Source of the DNA: CAYSND01 sp964642235
GTDB lineage: Bacteria > Bacteroidota > Bacteroidia > Bacteroidales > UBA932
NCBI GenBank assembly: GCA_964642235.1
Contig: CAZXOP010000022.1
Span: forward strand, 1 to 22,001
Reading direction: 5' to 3'
DNA length: 22,001 nucleotides
Shown here: positions 8,409 to 16,881 of the stretch, in pieces
Layout: each line of letters begins with the position of its first letter
Numbering within the stretch: the stretch's first letter is position 1
Notes under the pieces: generated by a model
Databases searched by the model: none
The model's input: the letters and a program-made list of their open reading frames with translations, nothing else
Told to the model about the DNA's origin: nothing
Translations under genes and position numbers: made by a program

Positions 8409-8981
8409 TTAAGGTTGATAGTACACAATATCGGAAGAAATATGAATAACTCCGTTTGTAGGTCTTATATTCGATATATAAATAGTGAAAACTTTCTTAG
8501 TCCCCTGATTAACCAACACTCTCCAGCTACCATCATGTGAAAAGAAGAGTGGATTTACACCATCTTCAGTTTCATACCTGATAGGGAAGTCGCTATCCAT
8601 AAATTCAGAATTAGCAGAGTGATAGTACCCTTTTACTATATGATATTTCAATATAGAGGTTAACTCGGGAATAGGAAAAGCACTCATAGTAGCATACCCT
8701 TTACTCTTCATATATTTTCTCAAAGCAGGATTTCTTGGAACAACAAATGTTCTAATATCCGCTCTTGAATACATGGTTTTTAAGTCGGCTCTTATTATAG
8801 CCTCTTTTATAAGAGTTAAAGAGTCAATCACAGGAGCTTTGTCTATGAAGTCCCAAGCTGTACCATTGTATTTGCCTGTATCAGGGGTAGTTGTAGCCTT
8901 GTAGACAAAATCTTCCTGAATACACGATGATAAAGAGGCAAATAACACGGTTAAAATAAATAGCTTATAAATATTTTTCAT
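8409..8981 (-). CDS. Fasciclin-domain (FAS1) outer-membrane lipoprotein
   Basis: The 190-residue protein has a lipoprotein signal peptide with the lipobox LSSC (Cys20), followed by the acidic segment IQED, which fits surface-lipoprotein export in Bacteroidota. The rest looks like one FAS1 domain: FIDKAPVIDSLTLIKEAI near the start, RTFVVPRNPALRKYM in place of the usual TFFAPTNxAF block, ILKYHIVKGYY, and a final strand NGVIHISSDIVYY. FAS1 lipoproteins often follow SusD genes and may be accessory glycan-binding or assembly proteins; here that role is only inferred. The ATG at 8981 is chosen over one at 8996 because a GGAG sits 9 bases upstream (8991-8994) and the resulting N-terminus gives a standard lipoprotein signal. 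The ATG at 8996 overlaps the susD stop. Confidence 0.8.
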   Translation of the reverse strand: MKNIYKLFILTVLFASLSSCIQEDFVYKATTTPDTGKYNGTAWDFIDKAPVIDSLTLIKEAIIRADLKTMYSRADIRTFVVPRNPALRKYMKSKGYATMSAFPIPELTSILKYHIVKGYYHSANSEFMDSDFPIRYETEDGVNPLFFSHDGSWRVLVNQGTKKVFTIYISNIRPTNGVIHISSDIVYYQP

Positions 8982-8995
8982 TTTCGTAATCTCCA

Positions 8996-10378
8996 TTATT
9001 TATAGTATTCGTTCTGTTCTATTTGAGGATTCATATTAAGTGTGTTCTCATGTATAGGCCATACAAGATTTTTAACATCACTTAACCCATTAATAGGCTT
9101 CATGGTAGAGATAGCCTTATCAGTTCTAACCAAGTCAAACCAACGATGCCCTTCAAAACATAATTCGATCGAACGTTCATGCAGAATAGTGTTCAACACA
9201 GACCCATGTAAGGCAACTGCTTGTGCTTCGGTAAGAGTGGTGGGTGTTATCCCTGCTCTTTTCCTTATAGGATCGAGTAGCGCAAGAGCTGCTGCATTAC
9301 TTGACTGCATAGCAAGAGCCTCAGCTTTCAACATAATAATATCAGACAGTCTTATAAGGATTATATTCTGCTTTGAGGGGGTTGCCACTGCATCACTTAC
9401 CCCTTTTCCAAGATATTTCCAAATACATCTGGGGTCATCAAGTGTGGTGTCATAAATATATGAACGTCTTAAGTCGCCTGCCTCAAATGAGGTTTTAAAT
9501 GACTCTGAAGGGGTGTAGTGAGAGTCTGAACCTATTGCATAAAGGACTCTTAATCCATTAGTCTGGGTATCATTAAACCCTACTTCGAAAAGACTTTCAG
9601 AGGCATAACTGTCTGTAAACATTTTACCCCACGAAGCCATATCTCCAACTAATTTATAGAGAGGAGAGCCAATAACAAGATCCGCTGCCGCAATAGCTTC
9701 ACTATATTTATGCCTCCACATATAAACATGTACCAATAGAGCTGTAGCATTGGTTTTGTTGAACATTATTTTATCATTCGTGGAATTGAACTTTACCACA
9801 CATTTACTCTGAGCATCCAACAAGTCGGCTTCTATCTGATTCAATACTTCCTCTTTGGTATTCTTGGTAACAAATAGATTCTGCTGCACATTGGTATAAG
9901 GTTCAAGAATAAGAGGAACATCCCCCCAAACCCTTACAAGATAAAAATATGCAAGTGCTCTTAATGCTTTTGCTTGTCCAATTAAAGAGTTACCTGTCTC
10001 ATTCCCCTCTTTATATAGTTCGGGTATATATTTAATTGCATAGTTAGCCCGACTAATCATAGTATAAAGTGCAGTCCAATCCGCAGACGATATAGAGGGA
10101 TTCAAGGTGTTATTAAGGAGAAATGTGGTCTCTCCTCCATGTTTAGTTTTCACATTGTCCGCTCTTCCTTCCCCCCAAAAAGCGAAGTTAAGGCGAACGA
10201 CTGATTGAAGTCCGTTATAGATTCCATAAACCCCTGCCATTGCTTGAGCATCATTTTTATAAAAACTCTGACTGGAATATTCACTAATTGGCTTTTTATC
10301 CAAAAGTGAGTCAATACAAGAGGTAAAGGTTCCTAACACAAGACTCAATATTGCTATTTTAATAAAAATCTTTTTCAT
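8996..10378 (-). CDS. SusD/RagB-family glycan-binding outer-membrane lipoprotein
   Basis: A 460-residue lipoprotein with signal peptide and lipobox FTSC (Cys21), which should be displayed on the cell surface, where it captures glycan and caps the SusC channel as a lid. Family features include the helical segment QAKALRALAYFYLVRVWGD with VPLI following, the TPR-like repeats in the first half, and the C-terminal block ERSIELCFEGHRWFDLVRT, a reliable mark of RagB/SusD. It is on the short side for the family (often 500-600 residues), with no obvious missing block. It lies 12 bases downstream of the susC-type gene, the usual arrangement. The bound ligand cannot be read from the sequence; neighbouring GH20, nag and uronate genes point to a GlcNAc-uronate polymer. 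Confidence 0.95.
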   Translation of the reverse strand: MKKIFIKIAILSLVLGTFTSCIDSLLDKKPISEYSSQSFYKNDAQAMAGVYGIYNGLQSVVRLNFAFWGEGRADNVKTKHGGETTFLLNNTLNPSISSADWTALYTMISRANYAIKYIPELYKEGNETGNSLIGQAKALRALAYFYLVRVWGDVPLILEPYTNVQQNLFVTKNTKEEVLNQIEADLLDAQSKCVVKFNSTNDKIMFNKTNATALLVHVYMWRHKYSEAIAAADLVIGSPLYKLVGDMASWGKMFTDSYASESLFEVGFNDTQTNGLRVLYAIGSDSHYTPSESFKTSFEAGDLRRSYIYDTTLDDPRCIWKYLGKGVSDAVATPSKQNIILIRLSDIIMLKAEALAMQSSNAAALALLDPIRKRAGITPTTLTEAQAVALHGSVLNTILHERSIELCFEGHRWFDLVRTDKAISTMKPINGLSDVKNLVWPIHENTLNMNPQIEQNEYYK

Positions 10379-10390
10379 ATCTCTTGTTTG

Positions 10391-13300
10391 TTAAAATCCT
10401 ACATTAATTCCAAAAAGAATAGTCCTGCTCTGAGGATATGTTCCAAAATCGACGCCTAACCTTAAACTTGAGCCAAATGTATTAACATCGGGGTCGTATC
10501 CACTATAATTAGTGAAGGTTAGCAAGTTGCTCCCTGAAACATAGAGGCGGAGATTCTGCATCTTTATCTTCTCTATCCATTTGCGTGGGAATTCATAAGC
10601 AAAAGTGACAGACTTAACTTTCAAATAAGAACCATCCTCCACCCATCTGCTCTGAATTCGAGCTTCATTTCTCATAGGGTCATTTCTAACAACTCTCGGA
10701 TATTTAGTAATATCTCCCTGATTTCTCCAAGCATTTTCATAAAACTCTGTACTCACATTGTTATATGCGAAGATACAGTTCCTATAGAAAGCCACATTAT
10801 TATAGATATCATTGCCATAAGAGAATTGTAAGAAGACATTTAGTGAAAAGTTCTTATACGAGAAGTCATTTGTAAATCCACCCACGAATAGAGGTTGAGC
10901 ATTACCGATAATAGTTCTATCCTTATCATCGATAACACCATTTGCATCTATATCCTCCCAAATAACATCACCACCTTTAAATACTTTACCCGTGGCTGTT
11001 AGATTTCTTAGTCCATTTACGTTGTCAGAATCACTAGCATATATACCTTTAAATACATGTCCATAAAATGTCCCGACAGGCTCACCCACTTTAAGTATAT
11101 GGAAAGAGCCATCCTGTACTTGACCATTTACCAAAACATTCTCAGGCAAACTTGTTACTATGTTCCTATTAAAGCTTATATTGAGGTTACTTGACCACTT
11201 AAACTCCTTAGTAAAGTTCTTAGTATTTAAAGAGAACTCCATCCCCTTATTCTGTACACTCCCCATGTTTGTAGTAACAGAGGAGAACCCTGTCGTATTG
11301 GGGATAGGAACAGAATATAATAGGTCTGTGGTATTCTTCAAATATGCATCGAATATAAACTCAATTCTACCATAGAATAGAGATAAGTCCAATCCTAAGT
11401 TATACTGAGTCGTGGTCTCCCAAGAGAGGTTCTCATTAGGCATCGCTACCGGAACTACTCCGGAGTTTGTAAGATAATTGGTACCGGCGATAAATAAACC
11501 TTGAGAAATATAGTTACCTATAGCCTCATTTCCTGTTTGACCTGCGCTAAATCTTAATTTACCATCTGTCAATGCTTTAAGACCTTTCATCCAAGACTCA
11601 TCGGTAAAACGCCAAGCTGTTGAAGCAGAGGGGAAGTAACCGAATTTCTTATTCTTACCAAATCGAGAAGAGCCGTCAGCACGGACATTAGCCTCAAAAA
11701 GGTATGTACCTGCATAATCATAAGTTGCTCTGAAATAAGCTGAAGCCAACGAGTGTTCAAAAGCCACATTACAGTCCTGTCCGGAGATGGTTCCTGCAGC
11801 ATTTAGTGTTCTGATATCATCACTTGAATAAGAGGCTCCATTAAGACCTGTAATATCAGTCCTCCATGCTTGCTGGCTGAATCCTAATAGTCCACCCAAG
11901 TTATGCTTGTTAAAAGACTGATGGTAAGTAAAATAGTTCTCATTCGCTATAGTGTAATTCTGTGATACCCTCACTGAACCATAGTTATACCCCGGACGAT
12001 AGTCAACTGTAGAGGGGAAAAATTCATCCTCTTTCATTGATTCAAAATCTACACTGACATTGGTTCTAAATTTCAACCATTTAGTAAAGACTACCTCAGC
12101 ATACTCATTTGCCACCATTCTATTAGATGTATTTAAGTGAGTACACTCTTCTGCTAAAGCCACAGGGTTCCTTTTACCATTCAGATAAGCAAAATAGGCT
12201 CCATTGGGGTATCTTAACGCATAAGTAGGGGGACGGGTCAGGATGGCAACCACCATAGACCTGTTACCCATTCCCCCTGCGGACACTCTGTCATTAACGC
12301 CCCTTGTATAAGACATATTACTACCGATAGTTAAAAAGTCTGTCGCTTTAAACTCGGTATTTGAACGAACAGTAAATCTTTTAAATTTTGAACTCCTTAT
12401 AATCCCCTCCTGATCCAAGAAAGAGGTTCCTAAGGAGTACTTGAATGTTTTAGAAGCACCGGAAATATTGAGAGAGTAATTCTTCTCATAAGCCCTATTA
12501 TACATAAGGGACTGCCAGTCTCCATCACCTAAGTTCAATGGATTTAATGAGTCAATCACAGTCCAATGAGGCACTGTTTCATTGGTAATCCCCATAACAG
12601 CATCGTAATTTCGGTATCCTTCTAAAATAAAGCTCTTCCATTGACGAGAGTTAAGTACACTAAGTTTTCGGGTAATATTGCTAATCCCGAAAGTAGCACT
12701 GAAGTCGATTTTAGCACGCCCCTCTTTACCTCTTTTCGTGGTAATAATTACTACCCCGTTAGCAGCTCTCGAACCGTAAATAGCAGAAGAGGCTGCATCC
12801 TTAAATACCTCCATAGATTCAATATCATTGGGGTTTAAGAAAGAGAGGGCGCTTAGTCCATGACCGTCATCGACGTTTAATAATGAGATCGAAGAGGTTT
12901 CGATTGGAACACCATCCACGACATAGAGAGGGTCGTTTCCGGAATTAAGAGAAGATGCTCCTCTGACCCTGATGGTCATTGCAGCACCGGGTGCACCTGA
13001 ACTTGAGGTGATTTGCACCCCGGCTACTTTTCCTTGCATTGCTGTAACAACATCCTTTACAGGATAGCTTTCAAGTTCTTTTGCAGAAAGAGAAGAGATA
13101 GAGCCTGTTAAATCCTTTTTCTTCTTTGCACCATATCCCACAAAGACAAATTCATCTAAAGTTGTGTAAGAGGATTCGAGGATGATTTTACCACCATCTA
13201 ATTTAGATGCCAAGACTTCCTTTGTTTTATAGCCAATTAAAGAAAAGGAAATAATCTCATCGCTCTGAGACTCCATTTTGAAGAAACCTTTCTCATCTGT

Positions 13301-13501
13301 CGATGTTCCTTTACGCGCTTTGAGCAATAAAACAGAAACACCTACCAATGACTCTCCGTCGTCTCCTAAGACAGTCCCTGATACAATGATTTTTTGTGGT
13401 TGTGCATAAGCATCGAACCCCAAAGTCTGACCAATAAAAAGTGCTAAAATAAAGCACCATAATACCGTCAATTTTCGATTGTTTAAACGAGTTCTGTACA
13501 T
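10391..13501 (-). CDS. SusC/RagA-family TonB-dependent outer-membrane transporter
   Basis: This 1036-residue protein has a signal peptide (cleavage near AYAQ, residue 34), a carboxypeptidase D-like regulatory domain (about 36-112, with VSGTVLGDDGESLVGVSVLL), a TonB-box-like stretch before GYGAKKKKDLTGS (about 115-135), a plug domain (about 130-255, including VRGASSLNSGNDPLYVVDGVPI) and a long beta-barrel ending in an aromatic residue (NVGF), as needed for barrel assembly. There is no STN signalling domain, so regulation by an anti-sigma/ECF pair is not indicated; the divergent XylR-type regulator is the better candidate. With the adjacent SusD protein it should import oligosaccharides across the outer membrane using TonB energy. 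It is the first gene of the operon. No ribosome-binding site is visible; the region before the ATG is A-rich, as is common in this phylum. Confidence 0.96.
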   Translation of the reverse strand: MYRTRLNNRKLTVLWCFILALFIGQTLGFDAYAQPQKIIVSGTVLGDDGESLVGVSVLLLKARKGTSTDEKGFFKMESQSDEIISFSLIGYKTKEVLASKLDGGKIILESSYTTLDEFVFVGYGAKKKKDLTGSISSLSAKELESYPVKDVVTAMQGKVAGVQITSSSGAPGAAMTIRVRGASSLNSGNDPLYVVDGVPIETSSISLLNVDDGHGLSALSFLNPNDIESMEVFKDAASSAIYGSRAANGVVIITTKRGKEGRAKIDFSATFGISNITRKLSVLNSRQWKSFILEGYRNYDAVMGITNETVPHWTVIDSLNPLNLGDGDWQSLMYNRAYEKNYSLNISGASKTFKYSLGTSFLDQEGIIRSSKFKRFTVRSNTEFKATDFLTIGSNMSYTRGVNDRVSAGGMGNRSMVVAILTRPPTYALRYPNGAYFAYLNGKRNPVALAEECTHLNTSNRMVANEYAEVVFTKWLKFRTNVSVDFESMKEDEFFPSTVDYRPGYNYGSVRVSQNYTIANENYFTYHQSFNKHNLGGLLGFSQQAWRTDITGLNGASYSSDDIRTLNAAGTISGQDCNVAFEHSLASAYFRATYDYAGTYLFEANVRADGSSRFGKNKKFGYFPSASTAWRFTDESWMKGLKALTDGKLRFSAGQTGNEAIGNYISQGLFIAGTNYLTNSGVVPVAMPNENLSWETTTQYNLGLDLSLFYGRIEFIFDAYLKNTTDLLYSVPIPNTTGFSSVTTNMGSVQNKGMEFSLNTKNFTKEFKWSSNLNISFNRNIVTSLPENVLVNGQVQDGSFHILKVGEPVGTFYGHVFKGIYASDSDNVNGLRNLTATGKVFKGGDVIWEDIDANGVIDDKDRTIIGNAQPLFVGGFTNDFSYKNFSLNVFLQFSYGNDIYNNVAFYRNCIFAYNNVSTEFYENAWRNQGDITKYPRVVRNDPMRNEARIQSRWVEDGSYLKVKSVTFAYEFPRKWIEKIKMQNLRLYVSGSNLLTFTNYSGYDPDVNTFGSSLRLGVDFGTYPQSRTILFGINVGF

Positions 13502-13537
13502 TTTTGTTTAATGATAAGTTAATTAAGTTAAATCGAA

Positions 13538-13574
13538 TAGTTTACCAATACATATTCTTTTGTAAAGTAAACTA
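13538..13574. repeat. Inverted repeat in the susC-xylR intergenic region (possible operator)
   Basis: The arms TAGTTTAC (13538-13545) and GTAAACTA (13567-13574) are perfect 8-base reverse complements separated by 21 bases, about two helical turns. They lie 37 to 73 bases upstream of susC and about 90 bases upstream of xylR. The left arm overlaps the 13-base sequence that is repeated upstream of kdgK. No perfect TAnnTTTG promoter box is found on either strand of 13502-13660, which would suit an activator-dependent promoter. The role is inferred. Confidence 0.5.
13544..13556 (-). promoter_or_regulatory. Shared 13-base element, copy 1 (candidate regulator site upstream of susC)
   Basis: Read on the minus strand this is AATATGTATTGGT, identical to 16840-16852 on the plus strand. 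It lies about 43-55 bases before the susC start. An exact 13-base match between two short intergenic regions of functionally linked genes is unlikely by chance, so it is a candidate binding site for the XylR-type regulator encoded alongside. Confidence 0.5.
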
Positions 13575-13660
13575 TAATCTTATCGGAATTTTTGTTGATT
13601 TACGAAAATAATTTCTTAAATTGCGTTAATTTTAGGAAATTTAACCAAAATTTAACATTT

Positions 13661-14824
13661 ATGATAAAAGTTTTAGTATTAACCGACTTCTCAAGCGGGT
13701 ATAGTCGGAACCTTCTTAAAGGGATGGTAAAGTACTCACAAGAGGAGAAAGAGATTAGCTTTTATAGGATGCCTCTCTTTGTCAGAATGATGAAAGGGGA
13801 TGCCGGAGTTGCGAAATGGGCAAAGGAGTGGAACGCAGATGCTGTAATCGCACAACTCCAAGATGTAGATATTAGTTGTTTCTTAGATGTGGATATACCG
13901 ATTATCGTTCAGAACTTTCAAGAGAGGCTCGATAATGTATGTAATCTGACTGGAGATTACTACGGAACAGGAGAGATGGCTGCCAACTTTTTCATTAAAC
14001 GAGGATTTAAAAACTTTGCCTTTTATGGAACCACAGAGAGTATCTGGTCCCGTGAGAGATTCTTGGGGTATAAAAACAGACTAATAAATGACGATTATAA
14101 CTTTTATGAATATCACGAACCCACCGAAGGAGATAATCGCTGGAGCTATGATTTCGACAATCTTGCTAAGTGGTTAAAAATGCTCCCTAAGCCGACAGCT
14201 CTATTTGCTTGCGATGATCATTATGCGGTAAATATCTCCGAAACATGTAAGATGATTAATATAAATATCCCTAATGATATCTCTCTTTTAGGGGTTGATA
14301 ACGATGAATTGCTCTGCAAAATCTCAAACCCTCCCCTCTCCTCTATAATGTTAGATGTGGAATACGGAGGGTATTTAGCAGCCAAAACCATTGCACAGCT
14401 AGTGCATAAGGAGATAGATAAGCCCTCTAATATAATTGTAAAGGGGTTGCAGATAATTAAAAGGGAGTCAACAGAGAAATTTGTTATTAATGACCTATAT
14501 ATATTAAGGGTGGTCGAATATATTGAAGCTAATCTCTGTAATATTATTTCTATGAAAGATATTTTAGATTTGGTTCCTATGTCGAGAAGGGTCCTTGAAA
14601 TTAAATTCAGAAAGAGTACAGGCACATCTATTCATCAATATATCCAATCCTCAAGACTCGATAAAGTTGCAAATATGCTGGTGGAGAGTGGATTGCCGAT
14701 AGAACTGATAGCCACCAAGTGTGGCTTCACCTCTAACCAGCAGCTCTCTTCCCTTTTTGGTAAATACAAGGGGATAACCCCCTCACAGTATAGAAAGAAA
14801 TATCAGATAACTACAGAGAGTTAG
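13661..14824 (+). CDS. XylR-type transcriptional regulator (LacI-like sensor domain plus AraC-type HTH)
   Basis: From ATG 13661 the protein has 387 residues. The first about 270 form a type I periplasmic-binding-protein fold as in LacI-family regulators, but without the N-terminal LacI HTH: it opens straight into the first strand (MIKVLVLTDFSSGYSRNLLKG) and contains LFACDDHYAV and ISLLGVDNDELLCKISNPPLSSI. The last about 110 residues are an AraC-type double HTH (IELIATKCGFTSNQQLSSLFGKYKGITPSQYRKK). This architecture is that of E. coli XylR. It is divergent from the susC operon and its 3' end overlaps uxuA by 14 bases. It probably senses a sugar or uronate intermediate and controls the surrounding genes; the ligand is unknown. 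The start at 13661 was chosen over an in-frame ATG at 13592 because the latter adds 23 residues with no counterpart in the fold. Confidence 0.88.
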   Translation: MIKVLVLTDFSSGYSRNLLKGMVKYSQEEKEISFYRMPLFVRMMKGDAGVAKWAKEWNADAVIAQLQDVDISCFLDVDIPIIVQNFQERLDNVCNLTGDYYGTGEMAANFFIKRGFKNFAFYGTTESIWSRERFLGYKNRLINDDYNFYEYHEPTEGDNRWSYDFDNLAKWLKMLPKPTALFACDDHYAVNISETCKMININIPNDISLLGVDNDELLCKISNPPLSSIMLDVEYGGYLAAKTIAQLVHKEIDKPSNIIVKGLQIIKRESTEKFVINDLYILRVVEYIEANLCNIISMKDILDLVPMSRRVLEIKFRKSTGTSIHQYIQSSRLDKVANMLVESGLPIELIATKCGFTSNQQLSSLFGKYKGITPSQYRKKYQITTES

Positions 14825-15977
14825 CTATCCCTAATTCAAGCCCTCTTAACTCGGCAAGGTTTTTCATCCTCCCAATACAAGAGTACCCCGGATTAGTTTT
14901 TTTATCTAGATCATCACACATCTGATGCCCATGATCAGGTCTGATTGGGATAGAGACTCCCCTCTTGTTTTGTATTTGAAGAAGAGTCTTCATTACACTA
15001 TACATATCGGTATCCCCGTCAAAAACACCTGACTCATAGAAATTACCCTCTGAATCTCTTTTAGTGTTTCTCAAATGAACAAAGTTAACCCTCTCTGCAA
15101 AACGATTCAGCATATATACCGGATCATTCTCTGCTATGACACCAAGTGAGCCTGTGCAGATACAGATACCATTAGATTTATTTGGAACCTGATTTATTAT
15201 AAAGTCAAAATCTTCCCAAGTACTTGCAATCCTCGGTAATCCGAAAATATCGTAAGGGGGGTCATCCGGATGGATAACTAAAGAGACATTGCACTCATCA
15301 GCCACAGGAGCTATCTCTTTAAGAAAGAGTATAAGGTGTTCACGAAGAACAGAATGATTAATTTTAGAATAAGCTTTAAGCTCCTCCCTAAACATCTCTA
15401 AAGAGAAGCTCTCCTCAGAGCCGGGGAGTCCTGCAATTATATTATCAGATAGAACCTTCTTCTCTTTTTGATTTAAGTTTTTAAAATAACGCTCTGCTTT
15501 TAGAATCTCCTCTGCCGAATAATCTCTCTCGGCATTCTCCCTTCTTAATATAAATAGGTCAAAGGCCACTAAAGCAGCTTTTTCAAAACGCAAGGCCTTA
15601 GAACCATCCTCCAGGGTATATGAGAGGTCTGTCCTCGTCCAGTCTAAGATAGGCATGAAGTTATAAGTCACAGTAAATATTCCACACTGTGCAAGATTTT
15701 TAATAGAGGATTTATAGTTCTCTATATAAGCCCCATAGTTTCCGCATCTCCTTTTAATATCTTCATGAACAGGGACACTCTCCACGACCCTCCAATACAT
15801 CCCTGCTTCAGCAAGGAGACTCTTTCTTTTTTCTATCTCCTCGACACTCCACACCTCCCCATTAGGGATATGGTGCAGGGCGGTAACTATACCTCTGGCA
15901 CCCGCCTGTTTTATATTGCTAAGAGGAATCGGGTCAGTAGGACCAAACCACCTCCATGTATGTTCAGATAAAATCAT
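14811..15977 (-). CDS. uxuA: D-mannonate dehydratase
   Basis: The 388-residue cytoplasmic enzyme dehydrates D-mannonate to 2-keto-3-deoxy-D-gluconate (KDG), a central step of glucuronate breakdown. It opens with EHTWRWFGPTDPI, very close to the E. coli UxuA start, and has ALHHIPNGEVW (34-43), IHPDDPPYDIFGLPRIAST (235-253), HLRNTKR (301-307) and IRPDHGHQM (345-353), which carry metal and substrate ligands of this TIM-barrel family. Length matches the family (about 390). It lies 11 bases after the SDR gene on the same strand, forming a two-gene operon. Its 3' end overlaps the convergent regulator gene by 14 bases, leaving no room for an intergenic terminator. KDG made here would be used by the kdgK-kdgA pair transcribed divergently. 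Confidence 0.95.
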   Translation of the reverse strand: MILSEHTWRWFGPTDPIPLSNIKQAGARGIVTALHHIPNGEVWSVEEIEKRKSLLAEAGMYWRVVESVPVHEDIKRRCGNYGAYIENYKSSIKNLAQCGIFTVTYNFMPILDWTRTDLSYTLEDGSKALRFEKAALVAFDLFILRRENAERDYSAEEILKAERYFKNLNQKEKKVLSDNIIAGLPGSEESFSLEMFREELKAYSKINHSVLREHLILFLKEIAPVADECNVSLVIHPDDPPYDIFGLPRIASTWEDFDFIINQVPNKSNGICICTGSLGVIAENDPVYMLNRFAERVNFVHLRNTKRDSEGNFYESGVFDGDTDMYSVMKTLLQIQNKRGVSIPIRPDHGHQMCDDLDKKTNPGYSCIGRMKNLAELRGLELGIANSL

Positions 15978-15988
15978 AATTGTATAGA

Positions 15989-16798
15989 TTATATAGAAAA
16001 GACATCAAAACCACCATCTATCACAGTTACTGTACCGGTAACAAAGTTAGAGGCATCACTACTAAGCCAATGTAGCGTTCCAAGAATCTCTTCAGCCTCC
16101 CCAAATCTCCTAAAAGGGGTGTGGGAGATTATACTTTTTCCCCTCTCAGTATATGAACCATCGGGATTTGTAAGAAGCGTCCTATTCTGTTCCGTAATAA
16201 AGAAACCAGGAGCTATGGCATTTACTCTTAGACCACTCCCCTGTTTTATAGCAAACTCAGATGCTAAATATTTAGTTAGATTTGTAACAGCAGCCTTAGC
16301 AGCACCATACCCTGCTACTCTGGTCAAAGGTCTTAAAGCAGACTCCGACGAAATATTAATAATACTCCCCTTTCCTCTCTCTGCCATTGCCTTTCCAAAG
16401 ACTAAAATAGGGAGAACTGTGCCGAAAAGATTTAACTCAACCACAAACCTAAATGCCGCAATATCAATATCAAAGAATGATTTCTCTTCAGGGATCGTTG
16501 CTCCGGGCATATTGCCTCCGGCAGCATTAATAAGAATATCTATCTTGCCATATTTTTGTAATATAGCAGAGAGGTTCCCCTCTAAGATCTCCTTATTTAA
16601 TACATCGCTTTTTAGGAAAAGGGCCTCTTTGCCTCTCTCCTTAACTAAAGATTCGAGTTGCACTCCGGCAATCTCGTTTTTATCGAGGATTACTACCTTA
16701 CAGTCTTGATCCGCAAAATATTCGACCATCTTAGCCCCCAAGACTCCTGCAGCACCTGTTATAAGAACGACTCTATTTCTAATATCAAAAAGATCCAT
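15989..16798 (-). CDS. SDR-family D-mannonate oxidoreductase (fructuronate reductase, YjmF-like)
   Basis: A 269-residue short-chain dehydrogenase with the NAD(P)-binding motif TGAAGVLG (14-21), NAAGG (91-95), and the catalytic Tyr164 and Lys168 in YGAAK preceded by the Ser of INISSES. The stretch NAAGGNMPGATIPEEKSFFDID resembles the SDR-type mannonate oxidoreductases of the B. subtilis YjmF group, which reduce fructuronate to mannonate. Its place directly before uxuA supports this over KduD or gluconate 5-dehydrogenase. The classic E. coli UxuB belongs to a different, long-chain dehydrogenase family, so this is a non-homologous replacement. The upstream isomerase (UxaC, glucuronate to fructuronate) is not in the window. 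A promoter for this operon is seen at 16856-16885. Confidence 0.85.
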   Translation of the reverse strand: MDLFDIRNRVVLITGAAGVLGAKMVEYFADQDCKVVILDKNEIAGVQLESLVKERGKEALFLKSDVLNKEILEGNLSAILQKYGKIDILINAAGGNMPGATIPEEKSFFDIDIAAFRFVVELNLFGTVLPILVFGKAMAERGKGSIINISSESALRPLTRVAGYGAAKAAVTNLTKYLASEFAIKQGSGLRVNAIAPGFFITEQNRTLLTNPDGSYTERGKSIISHTPFRRFGEAEEILGTLHWLSSDASNFVTGTVTVIDGGFDVFSI

Positions 16799-16839
16799 AA
16801 CAAAAAGTTTATGTTATTAAAAGCCTAAATGACTGTAGA

Positions 16840-16852
16840 AATATGTATTGGT
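16840..16852 (+). promoter_or_regulatory. Shared 13-base element, copy 2 (candidate regulator site in the SDR-kdgK region)
   Basis: AATATGTATTGGT on the plus strand, identical to the minus strand of 13544-13556. Here it abuts the -33 box of the kdgK promoter (16852-16855) and covers the expected transcription start of the SDR-uxuA promoter, so a bound protein could repress the latter and affect the former. Regulatory role inferred from position and repetition. Confidence 0.5.
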
Positions 16853-16881
16853 TTGCAAAAGTAAAAAATTTAATACATTTG
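16852..16881 (+). promoter_or_regulatory. Promoter of kdgK-kdgA (Bacteroidota type)
   Basis: A perfect -7 box TACATTTG (16874-16881, consensus TAnnTTTG) is preceded, after 18 bases, by TTTG at 16852-16855 as -33 element. This is the known arrangement for the primary sigma factor of this phylum. Transcription should start near 16888, about 25 bases before the kdgK ATG. Confidence 0.75.

Noticed and set aside
9042..9455. Open frame of 137 codons opposite the susD-type gene
   Set aside because: Antisense to the conserved C-terminal SusD segment, with biased composition from the complementary codons; no sign of being a gene.
14221..14625. Open frame of 134 codons opposite the regulator gene
   Set aside because: Antisense to the sensor/HTH region of the XylR-type regulator; composition of a shadow frame.
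16119..16709. Long open frame on the plus strand opposite the SDR gene (196 codons)
   Set aside because: It lies wholly antisense to a gene with clear SDR motifs, has no recognisable domain and no promoter or ribosome-binding site; a shadow of the real frame.
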